A stretch of DNA of 64,000 nt from Fibrella rubiginis (GTDB lineage: Bacteria > Bacteroidota > Bacteroidia > Cytophagales > Spirosomataceae), in the NCBI RefSeq assembly GCF_017353185.1, contig NZ_JAFMYV010000001.1:1-64000 (forward strand), written 5' to 3'. Numbering within the stretch: position 1 is the stretch's first letter; each line of letters opens with the position of its first letter. Made by a program: the position numbers and the translations under genes. This document shows, one piece after another, positions 19,601-27,110 of this stretch. The notes under the pieces were generated by a model. It did not search any database. It was not told the origin of the DNA and worked only from the letters and a program-made list of their open reading frames with translations.

Positions 19601-20150
19601 TAACAATCGGCAGGGGCAGCGAAATCTGTATGCCTACCACAGCCGCGATGATTTGATTAAGCAGACCATCGCGTTTCGGCGACGGTTCCTGAAGTATGAA
19701 GATTTTGGCAAGGCCACCTTCGCGCAGACGTTGCCCGATGAGTTCCGGCAAAGGGCGACCATGCAGCAGGCTACCCAACTGGCGTCGTGCTACATCGAAA
19801 ACCAGGGGAAAGGGCAATACCGGCTGGTAGCGCTGCCCGTTGAGGCCCAGTATTCACCCATTATGACCATGAGTGCTGCCGATCTTAATCACGATGGCCT
19901 GCCTGATCTGGTGCTGGCAGGCAATGATTTTGGTATGGAAGTCTTTCAGGGCCGGGCCGATGCGGGCTACGGCCTGGTGCTGCTCAACGCGGGCCGGGGC
20001 CGGTTTAGGGCGCAGACCCCGCAACAGAGTGGATTTATGGTGCCGGGCGATGCCCGCAGTATAGCCGTAGTGCCAACAATGGGCGGTAAATCAGCACTGC
20101 TGGTAAGCCAAAAACGGGACCGACTGCGTCTGTTTATGCTCAAAAATTAA
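16635..20150 (+). CDS. Large FG-GAP/VCBS repeat lipoprotein with ASPIC/UnbV domain
   Basis: The 1171-residue protein has a lipoprotein signal (lipobox AVSC, Cys23). The first half holds FG-GAP/VCBS repeats with calcium-loop motifs (DWNGDGLTDIFF, DINADGKLDLYVSN, DYDNDGDLDAYIL, DINNDGLLDMITMDMLPD). An ASPIC/UnbV domain follows (NYLRIRLAGSAQNLLGLGAK, EATIHLGLGKITKLDSVRVV), then a second FG-GAP set (DVNGDGRADVFLGG, DIDRDGDLDLFVGG, DFDNDGDLDIVAGN). These proteins are often next to SusC/SusD genes and are thought to be surface exposed. A roughly 30-residue insertion (about residues 284-315) encoded by a purine/pyrimidine inverted repeat interrupts one repeat without breaking the frame. Confidence 0.9.
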   Translation: MIFRFPVLPFFLACFVGFGAVSCRAKKQFQLLTPSQSGIKFGNALTIHDTLNIIDNELIYNGAGVSVADWNGDGLTDIFFTANMEDNALYLNRGGLKFEDITKAAGVGKPRTCWSAGSTVVDINADGKLDLYVSNMLYGQTDLRRNLLYVNQGNRADGVSTFREMGREYGLDSDSYSAQTAFFDYDNDGDLDAYILVNQMDMQFANQYFSKPIRDSSPTADHLLRNDFDPKLGHAVFTDVSKEAGIQTQGYGHGISVMDINQDGWQDLYVTNDYLTNDNLFINEKGGKEEGRKGQKRLRKQSISSFSPFLLSSPSLFTDHAHDCLKHQSWSAMGNDVADINNDGLLDMITMDMLPDVNERKKALIRENSYAHYQFTQQYGYDYQHIRNTLQLNRGLDPQTGLPCFSDVSQMAGVNETDWSWCPLWFDADNDGYRDLLITNGFPKDISDQDFLAYRNDAASILTDKAALYRIIPEVKIANYIYRNRLGDASGDSTNTMAFADKTTDWGFDTPTFSNGAAYADFDNDGDVDVVINNTNDYAHLYENHLNDSQAPPNYLRIRLAGSAQNLLGLGAKVTAWANGQLFYAEQSIVRGYLSTSEATIHLGLGKITKLDSVRVVWPMGTGNGVGQPAATRATQRVQLLRNVAANQVLSLHWQQATEKPAASVVVSPTSSLTAVDPRSLGIDYVHGEGETIDFNVQKTLPHKFSSFGPVMTSGDVNGDGRADVFLGGSSRVEGTFLLQQANGLFTSQQPRVKQSVGKLEQDAGVLLFDADADGDNDLYCVRGGYLVKPNALLLQDVLYVNDGRGHFRPDSLALPRETANGRVVRAADIDRDGDLDLFVGGSVVPRAYPKADRSYLLRNDSRAGQIRFTDVTLQQSPNLLNIGIINDAQWADMDNDKQPDLILAGEWMPITILKNQRGQLTNTQTNSPAGWWTSLCVADFDNDGDLDIVAGNYGLNTAYHASEAEPLSVYSADFDQNGTYDAILAQFDNNRQGQRNLYAYHSRDDLIKQTIAFRRRFLKYEDFGKATFAQTLPDEFRQRATMQQATQLASCYIENQGKGQYRLVALPVEAQYSPIMTMSAADLNHDGLPDLVLAGNDFGMEVFQGRADAGYGLVLLNAGRGRFRAQTPQQSGFMVPGDARSIAVVPTMGGKSALLVSQKRDRLRLFMLKN
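17484..17580 (+). repeat. Imperfect inverted-repeat insertion inside the FG-GAP gene
   Basis: A purine run (about 17484-17516, words of the GGAGGAAAGG type) is followed after about 30 nt by a complementary pyrimidine run (about 17541-17580). It encodes a Lys/Glu/Gly-rich then Ser/Phe/Leu-rich stretch between NLFINE and LFTDHAHDCLKHQ, where related proteins usually run from LFIN straight into a short FTD segment. The frame stays open, so it looks like an in-frame insertion. Confidence 0.7.
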
Positions 20151-20225
20151 ACTTCGAGCGGCCTTTTCCGTCAAACGGGTGTTGTTTTACTAATGAAGCT
20201 ACAAAATCAGTTTCCCCAATTCAGT

Positions 20226-20855
20226 ATGAAGAAGATCACACTATTGCTGTTGCTGGCCATTCCAGCCCTGTTTTACGCCTGTGGGGTGAGCCGCCAAATC
20301 AGCGAAGCCAAAGCCCTCGGCGACTGTAAATACAACATTGTTTCGGCCGATAGTATGCTGGTGGCTGGCTATGACGTGCGGGAGTTTAAGAGCATCCGCA
20401 AAATGGAAGATATCAACCCTCTGAAATACCCCCGGCTGGCGGCGGGCCTGCTAACGCGCAATATTCCCTTCAGCACGCGCATCAACCTGGAAATCACTAA
20501 TCCAACGTTGAAAACGGCCGCGTTGAATCAACTGGAATACCGGGTGCTGTTGGCTGGAAAAGAGTTTGCCAACGGGTTCATTAATCAGCGTATTGAAGTG
20601 CCCTCAGCAGGTGGCAAGACAGTCATTCCGGTGCACCTGAAAACCAACGCCTACGATTTGGTGACTGACCCCAGCACACGCGATGCGTTTACCAACGTAC
20701 TACGCAACCTCAGCGGCGACAAGTCGAGCACTCCCACTAAGGTGACAATCAAGATCAAGCCTACGATAGATATGCTCAACAAGGCCGTGAATTACCCCGG
20801 CTATATTACCATCGAGCAGGAACTGACCAGCAACATGCTGGTAGGGGGCAATTAA
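20226..20855 (+). CDS. LEA type 2-like lipoprotein
   Basis: The 209-residue protein has a lipoprotein signal (MKKITLLLLLAIPALFYAC, Cys19). The mature part resembles LEA14/WHy-type domains, a beta-sandwich found in many bacterial lipoproteins: FSTRINLEITNPTLKTAALN, QLEYRVLLAGKEFANGFI and VIPVHLKTNAYDLV. I chose the ATG at 20226 because it begins the signal peptide; an in-frame ATG at 20193 would add 11 polar residues. Its stop codon overlaps, on the opposite strand, the stop of an outer-membrane protein remnant. Role unknown, perhaps envelope stability. Confidence 0.8.
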   Translation: MKKITLLLLLAIPALFYACGVSRQISEAKALGDCKYNIVSADSMLVAGYDVREFKSIRKMEDINPLKYPRLAAGLLTRNIPFSTRINLEITNPTLKTAALNQLEYRVLLAGKEFANGFINQRIEVPSAGGKTVIPVHLKTNAYDLVTDPSTRDAFTNVLRNLSGDKSSTPTKVTIKIKPTIDMLNKAVNYPGYITIEQELTSNMLVGGN

Positions 20856-21130
20856 TTAAGGTTTAGCCCAACGGTGATACCGAGCCAGGGTTGGTTTTGG
20901 TAGATCCAGAGGGCACGGTTACGGTCGGTGATGGCCTCGATGCCTACAGCGAGGCCCGCCGAAAAGCCGGTGAAACTAAACGTACTGGCCAAACCGTAAT
21001 TCAACCCCAGGGCCTGATAATCGTCCTGTACGTGCCCCAGGGTGCTGAATCCAGTGATAGTGGCGGGAGCAAAGCACAGAAATCCACCCAGCCCGACGCT
21101 GAACGTAGAAATTTCAGAGCGTTGGTTATG
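20852..21130 (-). pseudogene. C-terminal remnant of an outer-membrane beta-barrel protein
   Basis: On the minus strand, an open frame of 92 codons ends at 20852. It has alternating polar/hydrophobic strands (GLNYGLASTFSFTGFSAGLA, VGIEAITDRNRALWIYQ) and ends NQPWLGITVGLNLN, which looks like a barrel C-terminal strand. There is no start codon: a TGA lies immediately upstream and the preceding sequence up to rarA does not continue the frame. It looks like the 3' end of a decayed gene, truncated during a rearrangement downstream of rarA. The plus-strand frame over the same interval is its shadow. Confidence 0.6.
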
Positions 21131-21274
21131 TCAGAAATAGACTGTCCATTTTCTTCATCGTTGTGTTATAGTGCACAAAAAATGTGGCCAGCGAATCAGA
21201 CTTGGCGATCGTCGGGGGATTATCGTATAAATAGCTATCTAGCTATACAGAATCAGGCACTCAGAGCGGGGCTG

Positions 21275-22546
21275 TTAATACCCATACCAGTCTCCCCACC
21301 AGGCGTGGAGGGTTTTGCGAATATCGTTCTCGCGCGGATTCTGACCAGGCTCGTAGAGCTTGTGCCCCTCCAGTTCGTCGGGGAGGTAGTTTTGCTGGCT
21401 GAAATTGCCGTTGTAATCATGAGCATATTGATACCCTTTGCCGTAGTCTAACTGCTTCATAAGTTTGGTGGGGGCGTTACGCAGATGCAAGGGTACCGGC
21501 AGGTGAGCCGTCTTTTCGGCCAGGGCCATGGCTGCATCTATAGCTACGTAACTCGCGTTGCTTTTGGGCGAGGTAGCCAGGTATACGGCCACCTGCGAGA
21601 GAATAATGCGGCCTTCGGGCATGCCGATTACGCGAATCGCCTGCATGGCTTCGGTGGCCATGATCAGGGCCGTGGGATTAGCATTGCCGATGTCTTCCGA
21701 CGCCAGAATTACCATCCGTCGTGCAATGAAAACAGGGTCTTCGCCCGCTACCAGCATCCGGGCCATCCAATACAGGGCCGCGTTAGGGTCCGAACCACGC
21801 AACGATTTAATAAACGCCGAAATGATGTCGTAATGCTGCTCACCGGATTTGTCATAACGGGCAATATTCTGCTGCGCCACGGTTGTCACATACTCGTCGG
21901 TAACTACCAGTTCATCAGTACCGATGTGGTTCAACACAACCAGTTCGAGCAGGTTAAGCAGTTTTCGGCCATCGCCACCCGATAGGCGCAGCAGGGCATC
22001 GTATTGGTCAATGCGTACCGGGCGTTGTTTCAGAACCGCATCATGCTGCAGGGCGCGGTCTACCAGTTGCACCAGGTCGTTGCGGTCGAGTGCTTCGAGC
22101 ACGTAAACCTGACAACGCGAAAGCAGGGCACCGTTCACTTCAAACGAGGGGTTTTCGGTGGTGGCCCCGATGAGCGTAATCTGCCCTTTTTCTACGGCCC
22201 CCAGCAGGGCGTCCTGCTGCCCTTTGTTGAAACGGTGGATCTCATCGATGAAGACTACCGGCGGAAACATGCCGCTGGGGCGGGCCAGCACATCGCGGAT
22301 TTCTTTTACCCCGGCATTGATGGCGCTGAGTGCCACAAACGGACGTTTCACGGCCTCGGCCAACAGCAAGGCCAGCGTCGTTTTGCCCACACCGGGCGGT
22401 CCCCACAAAATCATGGACGGCAACCGGCCCGATGCCACGGCCATGCGCAGCGACCCACCGGGACCGATCAGTTTTCGTTGACCAATAACCTCGTCCAGCG
22501 TGCGGGGCCGTATCCGTTCGGGCAGGGGGATTGTGGCTGTGTTCAT
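21275..22546 (-). CDS. rarA: Replication-associated recombination protein A (AAA+ ATPase)
   Basis: The 423-residue protein belongs to the RarA/MgsA/WRNIP1 family, clamp-loader-like ATPases that act at stalled replication forks. It has the RarA start (PLPERIRPRTLDEVIGQRKL), Walker A (GPPGVGKTTLALLLAEA), Walker B (VVFIDEIHRFNKGQQDALL), the sensor motif GATTENPSFEVNGALLSRC, and the C-terminal tetramerisation region (SDPNAALYWMARML, ASEDIGNANPTALIMATEAM). Length fits the family. It appears to be transcribed alone, between a terminator-like hairpin upstream and the outer-membrane protein remnant downstream. Confidence 0.96.
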   Translation of the reverse strand: MNTATIPLPERIRPRTLDEVIGQRKLIGPGGSLRMAVASGRLPSMILWGPPGVGKTTLALLLAEAVKRPFVALSAINAGVKEIRDVLARPSGMFPPVVFIDEIHRFNKGQQDALLGAVEKGQITLIGATTENPSFEVNGALLSRCQVYVLEALDRNDLVQLVDRALQHDAVLKQRPVRIDQYDALLRLSGGDGRKLLNLLELVVLNHIGTDELVVTDEYVTTVAQQNIARYDKSGEQHYDIISAFIKSLRGSDPNAALYWMARMLVAGEDPVFIARRMVILASEDIGNANPTALIMATEAMQAIRVIGMPEGRIILSQVAVYLATSPKSNASYVAIDAAMALAEKTAHLPVPLHLRNAPTKLMKQLDYGKGYQYAHDYNGNFSQQNYLPDELEGHKLYEPGQNPRENDIRKTLHAWWGDWYGY

Positions 22547-22557
22547 ACCGCAAAGCT

Positions 22558-22600
22558 ACCAAAAACGAACGGGGCCAGCCGGTCGAACCGCTGGCCCCGC
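22558..22600 (-). terminator. Hairpin between sigma factor and rarA
   Basis: Read on the minus strand, a 9-bp GC-only stem (GGGGCCAGC with GCTGGCCCC) is followed by a short T-rich tail (GTTCGTTTTTGG). It would end transcription from the sigma factor gene just before rarA starts. Confidence 0.6.
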
Positions 22601-22630
22601 AGGGAGGTTTAGGAATAGAGCAAGGAGTTA

Positions 22631-22713
22631 AGAAACAAGATGTGACAAGTAAGAGACAAGAAGTTAGCTGTTCACAAGCAATGTCCTGTCTCTTGTCTTT
22701 TACATCTTGTTTC
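22631..22713. repeat. Imperfect inverted repeat with AGACAAG-type word arms
   Basis: The left arm (about 22631-22663) is a run of degenerate words (AGAAACAAG, TGACAAG, AGAGACAAG). The right arm (about 22683-22713) is its imperfect inverted copy, with 13 perfectly paired bases at the outer end (AGAAACAAGATGT). It ends 4 nt before the stop codon of the sigma factor gene. Confidence 0.75.
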
Positions 22714-22717
22714 TACA

Positions 22718-23305
22718 TTACAGCAGCACTTTATCCGTAGAAACGTGCTTTTTGAGGTTGCAAAGGGCGCCGAAGATGAGGTTATACACCGACTGGATAT
22801 TGATGTTCATCATCTTCGAAATCTCTTCGTTGCCCATATTCTCGTAGAATTTCAGGTAAACGGCCTCGCGTTGGCGGCGGGGGAGGCGGTCCATAGCACG
22901 GCCCAGGCAATCGTTTATGTGGGTTTCTTCTTCGATATGCACCAGCGTCATCTCGTGTGAGCGGTCGCTGTCGGTGAACCCTTCGCCGGGGCGCAAATCG
23001 TCGGGATTACAGAATTTCTGATCAGCGGTGATGTGGCGAACGAGCTTTCGCTTGATCGAGGCCATCAGGTAAAAACGGACCGACGTGGTTGGGCCAATAT
23101 TTTGCCGGTGCCGCCAGAGTTCGACAAACAGGTCGTGAATACAATCCTTAATTAACGCCCGGTCAGGGGAGAAATGGATGCAATAGTGGAAAAGAACGTT
23201 GACATATTCCTGATAAAGTTGAGCGAATGCTGACTGGTCGCCAGCCCGGAATTCATCCCACAATTTAATTTCGTCTATTTTGGGCGTATTGCGCTGACGA
23301 GCCAT
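22718..23305 (-). CDS. RNA polymerase sigma factor, ECF type
   Basis: The 195-residue protein has sigma-70 region 2 (EFRAGDQSAFAQLYQEYVNV, IKDCIHDLFVELWRHR) and region 4 (LPRRQREAVYLKFYENMGNE, then EISKMMNINIQSVYNLIFGA). It directs RNA polymerase to a dedicated set of promoters. No anti-sigma factor (FecR type) or SusC gene lies next to it, unlike the common Bacteroidota iron or glycan regulators. It is more like the free-standing RpoE-type sigma factors of the group. The 168 nt upstream contain no gene and should carry its promoter. Confidence 0.92.
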   Translation of the reverse strand: MARQRNTPKIDEIKLWDEFRAGDQSAFAQLYQEYVNVLFHYCIHFSPDRALIKDCIHDLFVELWRHRQNIGPTTSVRFYLMASIKRKLVRHITADQKFCNPDDLRPGEGFTDSDRSHEMTLVHIEEETHINDCLGRAMDRLPRRQREAVYLKFYENMGNEEISKMMNINIQSVYNLIFGALCNLKKHVSTDKVLL

Positions 23306-23474
23306 TGTTCTGTAGCGAGTTAGTTGAGAGGATTACGGTAAACTTACCATTGAATTGTTCATAACTATAGGGAAAGTACAAAAAAATACTACCTGTATTC
23401 AATAAAGGATAAATAGCGCAATAGATGGAAAGAATTGTACAGAATTAGGTGTCACTGCGTGACAAAAACACCCA

Positions 23475-25136
23475 CTATTTGGGCAACGTTAGCGGAGTAA
23501 ACTTAAACTGATTCCCATCAAACAACCCTTTGTCGCTGAGCTTCAGCGCTGGGATAACCAGTAACGCCATAAATGAAAGCGTCATAAAGGGGGCACTCAG
23601 CGTACTACCTAATGTGTGTTTTACAAAATGATCCAGCTCGGCGTATTGAGCCGCTACATCATAGCCGTCTACGTCGGTCATCAGGCCTGCCACGGGCAGT
23701 GGCAATAGCTTTTTGATGTGCAGGATGGTGTCTTCCTGGGTGACCACATCAACCGCTGCCAGGCCCCCGCGCGCCATAATGACCGCATTGACGGCATGGC
23801 AAAGGCTGTCATCGTCGCAGCCCACGGCGGTGATGTTGTGCGAATCGTGCCCTACCGACGAAGCAATAGCCCCGTGCTTAAGCCCGAAGTTTTTAATGAA
23901 ACCAACGGAAACGGGTGCGTCGGAATAGCGGTTGACAACGGCAATCTTGAGCAAATCACGGGAGGCATCGGCTACGTAAGCACCCTCTTTTACTACGCCG
24001 TCCAGGTGCAGTTCGTTTGTTATAAGCTGACCATCAATGGCCTCGATAACGCGCAGCTGGCCGTAGGGCCGGTGGGCGGGCACCCAGAAATCGGCGGGTT
24101 CTTTTACGGAACAGGCAAACTGATTCACATGCTCAGAGCGCAGGTCGGGTAGGAGCGACCGCCCATGATGGGCCACGACCTCGCCATTGATTATCGTTTC
24201 CAGCACGTTAAACGTTGTCAGATCAGAGACCACAATGTAGTCGGCCGGGTCGCCTTCGCGAAGTAGCCCCACACTAAGCCGATAATGTAAAACTGGGTTG
24301 ATGCAAGCCGCCCGCAACACATTCCAGCGGTTATAACCTGACTTGATAGCCCTGACCACCAATTGGTTAACATGGCCTTCGGCCAGGGTGTCGGGGTGTT
24401 TATCGTCGGAGCAGAACATGACCAACTGCGGAAACTCGTCGATCAGTGGCATGAGTGCATCGAAATTTTTGGCCGCGCTCCCCTCGCGAATCAGGATGTT
24501 CATGCCCCGTCGGGCTTTGTCGAGACCTTCGTCGTAGGTGGTGCATTCGTGGTCGGTTTCAATGCCTGCGTCGATGTAGCGCTGAGCATCGTTACCGCGC
24601 AGCCCGGGCGCGTGACCGTCGATGGGCTTGCTAAACGCTTTGGCGTACGCGATTTTCATCATCACGTCGGGATCTTCGTTCAGCACACCGGGGAAATTCA
24701 TCATTTCGGCCAGGTAGCCGATGTCACGTAGCCCCAGCAGGTAACGCACGTCTTTGACGTTAATGATGGCCCCGGCGGTTTCGAAGGTGGTGGCAGGTAC
24801 GCAGGAGGGCGCACCAAAGCAGAATTTGAATGGTGTCCGTTGGCCGTCGGTCAGCATGTATTCCACCCCCGGCACGCCCAACACGTTACCGATCTCGTGA
24901 GGGTCAGATACCGTGCCTACGGTACCATGCACTACGGCCAGCCGGGCGAACTGAGCAGGTGTCAGCAGCGAACTCTCTATGTGTACGTGGGCGTCGATGA
25001 AGCCGGGCAGAATATAGGGTTCTTCGGGGCGTTCGGGTCCGAGACGGTCAATGCGAAGAATGCGGCCATGGTCGAGGTGGATGGTGCCATAATAAATCGA
25101 CTTGTCAAATAGATTAAGAATGTTGGCCGTTAGCAT
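23475..25136 (-). CDS. ade: Adenine deaminase
   Basis: The 553-residue protein is an amidohydrolase that converts adenine to hypoxanthine in purine salvage. It has the metal-binding motif GFIDAHVHIESS, TVSDPHEIGNVLG, the central FCSDDKHPDTLAEGHVNQLV, and the C-terminal family motifs GVVKEGAYVADASRDLLKIA and SSVGHDSHNITAVGCDD. Length fits the family. It is divergent from the UxaA-family gene. The 141-nt spacer contains a short palindrome, but there is no functional reason to link the two genes. Confidence 0.95.
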   Translation of the reverse strand: MLTANILNLFDKSIYYGTIHLDHGRILRIDRLGPERPEEPYILPGFIDAHVHIESSLLTPAQFARLAVVHGTVGTVSDPHEIGNVLGVPGVEYMLTDGQRTPFKFCFGAPSCVPATTFETAGAIINVKDVRYLLGLRDIGYLAEMMNFPGVLNEDPDVMMKIAYAKAFSKPIDGHAPGLRGNDAQRYIDAGIETDHECTTYDEGLDKARRGMNILIREGSAAKNFDALMPLIDEFPQLVMFCSDDKHPDTLAEGHVNQLVVRAIKSGYNRWNVLRAACINPVLHYRLSVGLLREGDPADYIVVSDLTTFNVLETIINGEVVAHHGRSLLPDLRSEHVNQFACSVKEPADFWVPAHRPYGQLRVIEAIDGQLITNELHLDGVVKEGAYVADASRDLLKIAVVNRYSDAPVSVGFIKNFGLKHGAIASSVGHDSHNITAVGCDDDSLCHAVNAVIMARGGLAAVDVVTQEDTILHIKKLLPLPVAGLMTDVDGYDVAAQYAELDHFVKHTLGSTLSAPFMTLSFMALLVIPALKLSDKGLFDGNQFKFTPLTLPK

Positions 25137-25207
25137 AAATCGGTGGGTTCGGAAGTCAAATGTTTACATTGGCAGGTAGATAAGCAAACGAAACCGTAAA
25201 GTTTTAG

Positions 25208-25223
25208 CCTACGTACGCGTAGG
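25208..25223. promoter_or_regulatory. Palindrome in divergent spacer (candidate operator)
   Basis: CCTACG and CGTAGG are paired around a TACG spacer, midway between adenine deaminase and the first fucose-pathway gene. The position and symmetry suit a dimeric repressor, but no second copy or regulator gene was seen nearby. Confidence 0.3.
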
Positions 25224-25277
25224 TATACCCGGCGAATCAGCCGCTTTTTTACCAACATCACTCTTTCGGCAATCTTC

Positions 25278-26948
25278 ATGCCTATGCCTGACCTAATTCT
25301 TAAATTACAAGCCACTGATAATGTGATCGTAGCCCTCCAGGACCTGCCCGCCGGTGAACAGGTTGTGCTGGAAAACGATACCTATATCCTGCCCAATGGT
25401 GCCCGCGCCAAGCACAAATTCGTGACCGAAGACCGCCAGCCCGGCGACCCTGTGCGGATGTACGGCGTCACGGTGGGGCGGGCCACGCAGCCCATTGCCC
25501 GGGGCGAGGTGATCACGACGTTCAACCTTAAACACGAGGCCGATGCCTACGGGATCGCCAAACGGCAGCCCTATACGTATCAGCCGCCCGACGCTTCGGC
25601 GTTTGCCCAAAAAACGTTTATGGGCTATCCCCGTGCCGATGGACGGGTGGGAACACGTAACTACTGGCTTGTAATTCCGCTGGTATTCTGCGAGAACCGG
25701 AACGTGCTGATGATGAAAGAAGCATTTGAGCGCGAGCTAGGCTACGGCCAAACCGACCGGTACCGTGATCAGGTGCGTGAGATGCTGCACCTCTACCAGC
25801 ACGGACAAACCGACGTGATCAAAAAGATGCAGCCGTTTGTGGATGCCGAGCAAAACAAGACGCTGACTCAGGCTCCCGAACGGCCCTTTAACAATGTGGA
25901 TGGCATCCGGTTTCTGACCCACGAAATGGGCTGCGGCGGCACCCGGCAAGACTCGGCTATGCTCTGTGAACTGCTGGCGGGCTACATCAATAACCCCAAC
26001 GTGGCGGGGGCCACGGTACTCAGCCTGGGGTGTCAGCATCTTCAGGGCGATATGCTGGCGTCGGCGGTAAAGCGGCAGAACCCGCACGGCAAAAAGCCCA
26101 TATTAATTTATGAGCAGCAGGCGGGTACCGAATACGACATGTTGTCGCAGGCGATAAAAGAAACGTTTCTGCACCTGATCGAGATAAACAAAATTGAGCG
26201 GCAACCAACACCCCTCAGCCAGCTTTGTGTAGGCCTCAAATGCGGTGGTTCCGACGGCTTTTCGGGGCTGTCGGCCAACCCGGCTATTGGGCATCTGTCA
26301 GACCTGCTGGGGGCATTGGGCGGGCGTACTGTGCTGGCCGAGTTTCCTGAACTGTGCGGAGCCGAACAGAACCTGATCGACCGGATGCCCGACGACGCGC
26401 AGGCGCAGAAATTCATTGATCTCATGGAAACCTACGCCGCCCAGGCCGAAGCGGCCGGGTCGGGGTTTGATATGAACCCTTCGCCGGGCAATATTAAAGA
26501 CGGACTGATCACAGACGCCATCAAGTCGGCGGGGGCGGCGAAGAAGGGCGGGCTGGCCTGGGTGGCCGACGTGCTCGATTACGCCGAACCGGTTACTGCA
26601 CCGGGCCTGAACTTGCTTTGTACGCCGGGCAACGATGTAGAGGCCACTACGGGCATGGCGGGGTCGGGCGCCAACCTGATTCTATTTACCACGGGCCTCG
26701 GCACCCCCACGGGCAACCCTGTTTGCCCCGTCGTGAAAATATCGACCAATACCGCCCTGCAAACCCGGATGCCCGATGTGATCGACTTCGATAGTGGTCC
26801 TATCATCAGGGGTGAACAGACCATCGAACAAAACGGCGACGCCCTTCTTAACTGGCTTATCGGCGTGGCCTCCGGCGAGGTCCTGACCAAAGCCGAACAA
26901 CTCGGACAAAACGATTTTATCCCCTGGAAGCGGGGAGTATCACTTTAA
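25278..26948 (+). CDS. UxaA-family sugar-acid dehydratase (probable L-fuconate dehydratase)
   Basis: The 556-residue protein is a full-length UxaA/altronate dehydratase homologue. It has an N-terminal SAF-type domain (about residues 10-85), GYPRADGRVGTRNYW at 116-130, HEMGCGGTRQDSAMLCELLA, LKCGGSDGFSGLSANPAIGH and TGMAGSGANLILFTTGLGTP. The family removes water from aldonic or uronic acids (altronate, galactarate). Here its neighbours, beginning with an SDR 162 nt downstream and continuing at 33585-38182, form an L-fucose oxidation pathway that otherwise lacks a dehydratase. I therefore infer L-fuconate as substrate; altronate remains possible, but no uronate isomerase or UxaB was seen. Confidence 0.85.
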   Translation: MPMPDLILKLQATDNVIVALQDLPAGEQVVLENDTYILPNGARAKHKFVTEDRQPGDPVRMYGVTVGRATQPIARGEVITTFNLKHEADAYGIAKRQPYTYQPPDASAFAQKTFMGYPRADGRVGTRNYWLVIPLVFCENRNVLMMKEAFERELGYGQTDRYRDQVREMLHLYQHGQTDVIKKMQPFVDAEQNKTLTQAPERPFNNVDGIRFLTHEMGCGGTRQDSAMLCELLAGYINNPNVAGATVLSLGCQHLQGDMLASAVKRQNPHGKKPILIYEQQAGTEYDMLSQAIKETFLHLIEINKIERQPTPLSQLCVGLKCGGSDGFSGLSANPAIGHLSDLLGALGGRTVLAEFPELCGAEQNLIDRMPDDAQAQKFIDLMETYAAQAEAAGSGFDMNPSPGNIKDGLITDAIKSAGAAKKGGLAWVADVLDYAEPVTAPGLNLLCTPGNDVEATTGMAGSGANLILFTTGLGTPTGNPVCPVVKISTNTALQTRMPDVIDFDSGPIIRGEQTIEQNGDALLNWLIGVASGEVLTKAEQLGQNDFIPWKRGVSL

Positions 26949-26950
26949 AA

Positions 26951-27100
26951 TTTGGGATTGTGGATTTGGGATTTCGGATTGGTTGCTGACGCGGACGTAC
27001 CACGGACTTTAGTCCGTATGTGTTCTGATTTTTACGGACTAAAGTCCGTGGTACGTCCGCGTCAGCAACCAATCCGAAATCCCAAATCCACAATCCCAAA
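26951..27100. repeat. Perfect 68-bp inverted repeat within the fucose operon
   Basis: The arms at 26951-27018 and 27033-27100 are exact reverse complements around a 14-nt loop. The outer part is a run of words (TTTGGGATTG, TGGATTTGGG, ATTTCGGATTGG) and the inner part contains a nested hairpin (ACGGACTTTAGTCCGT). It starts 2 nt after one stop codon and ends 10 nt before the next start codon, so it lies within the polycistronic transcript. Confidence 0.95.
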
Positions 27101-27110
27101 TCCCTTCATC

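Noticed and set aside
20891..21451. A 186-codon plus-strand frame after the LEA-like gene
   Set aside because: It overlaps the outer-membrane protein remnant and the rarA 3' end on the other strand, and its translation looks random.
26952..27110. N-terminal extension of the SDR and an antisense frame with nearly the same sequence
   Set aside because: Both are translations of the perfect inverted repeat, which reads almost identically on both strands. They are not protein coding.
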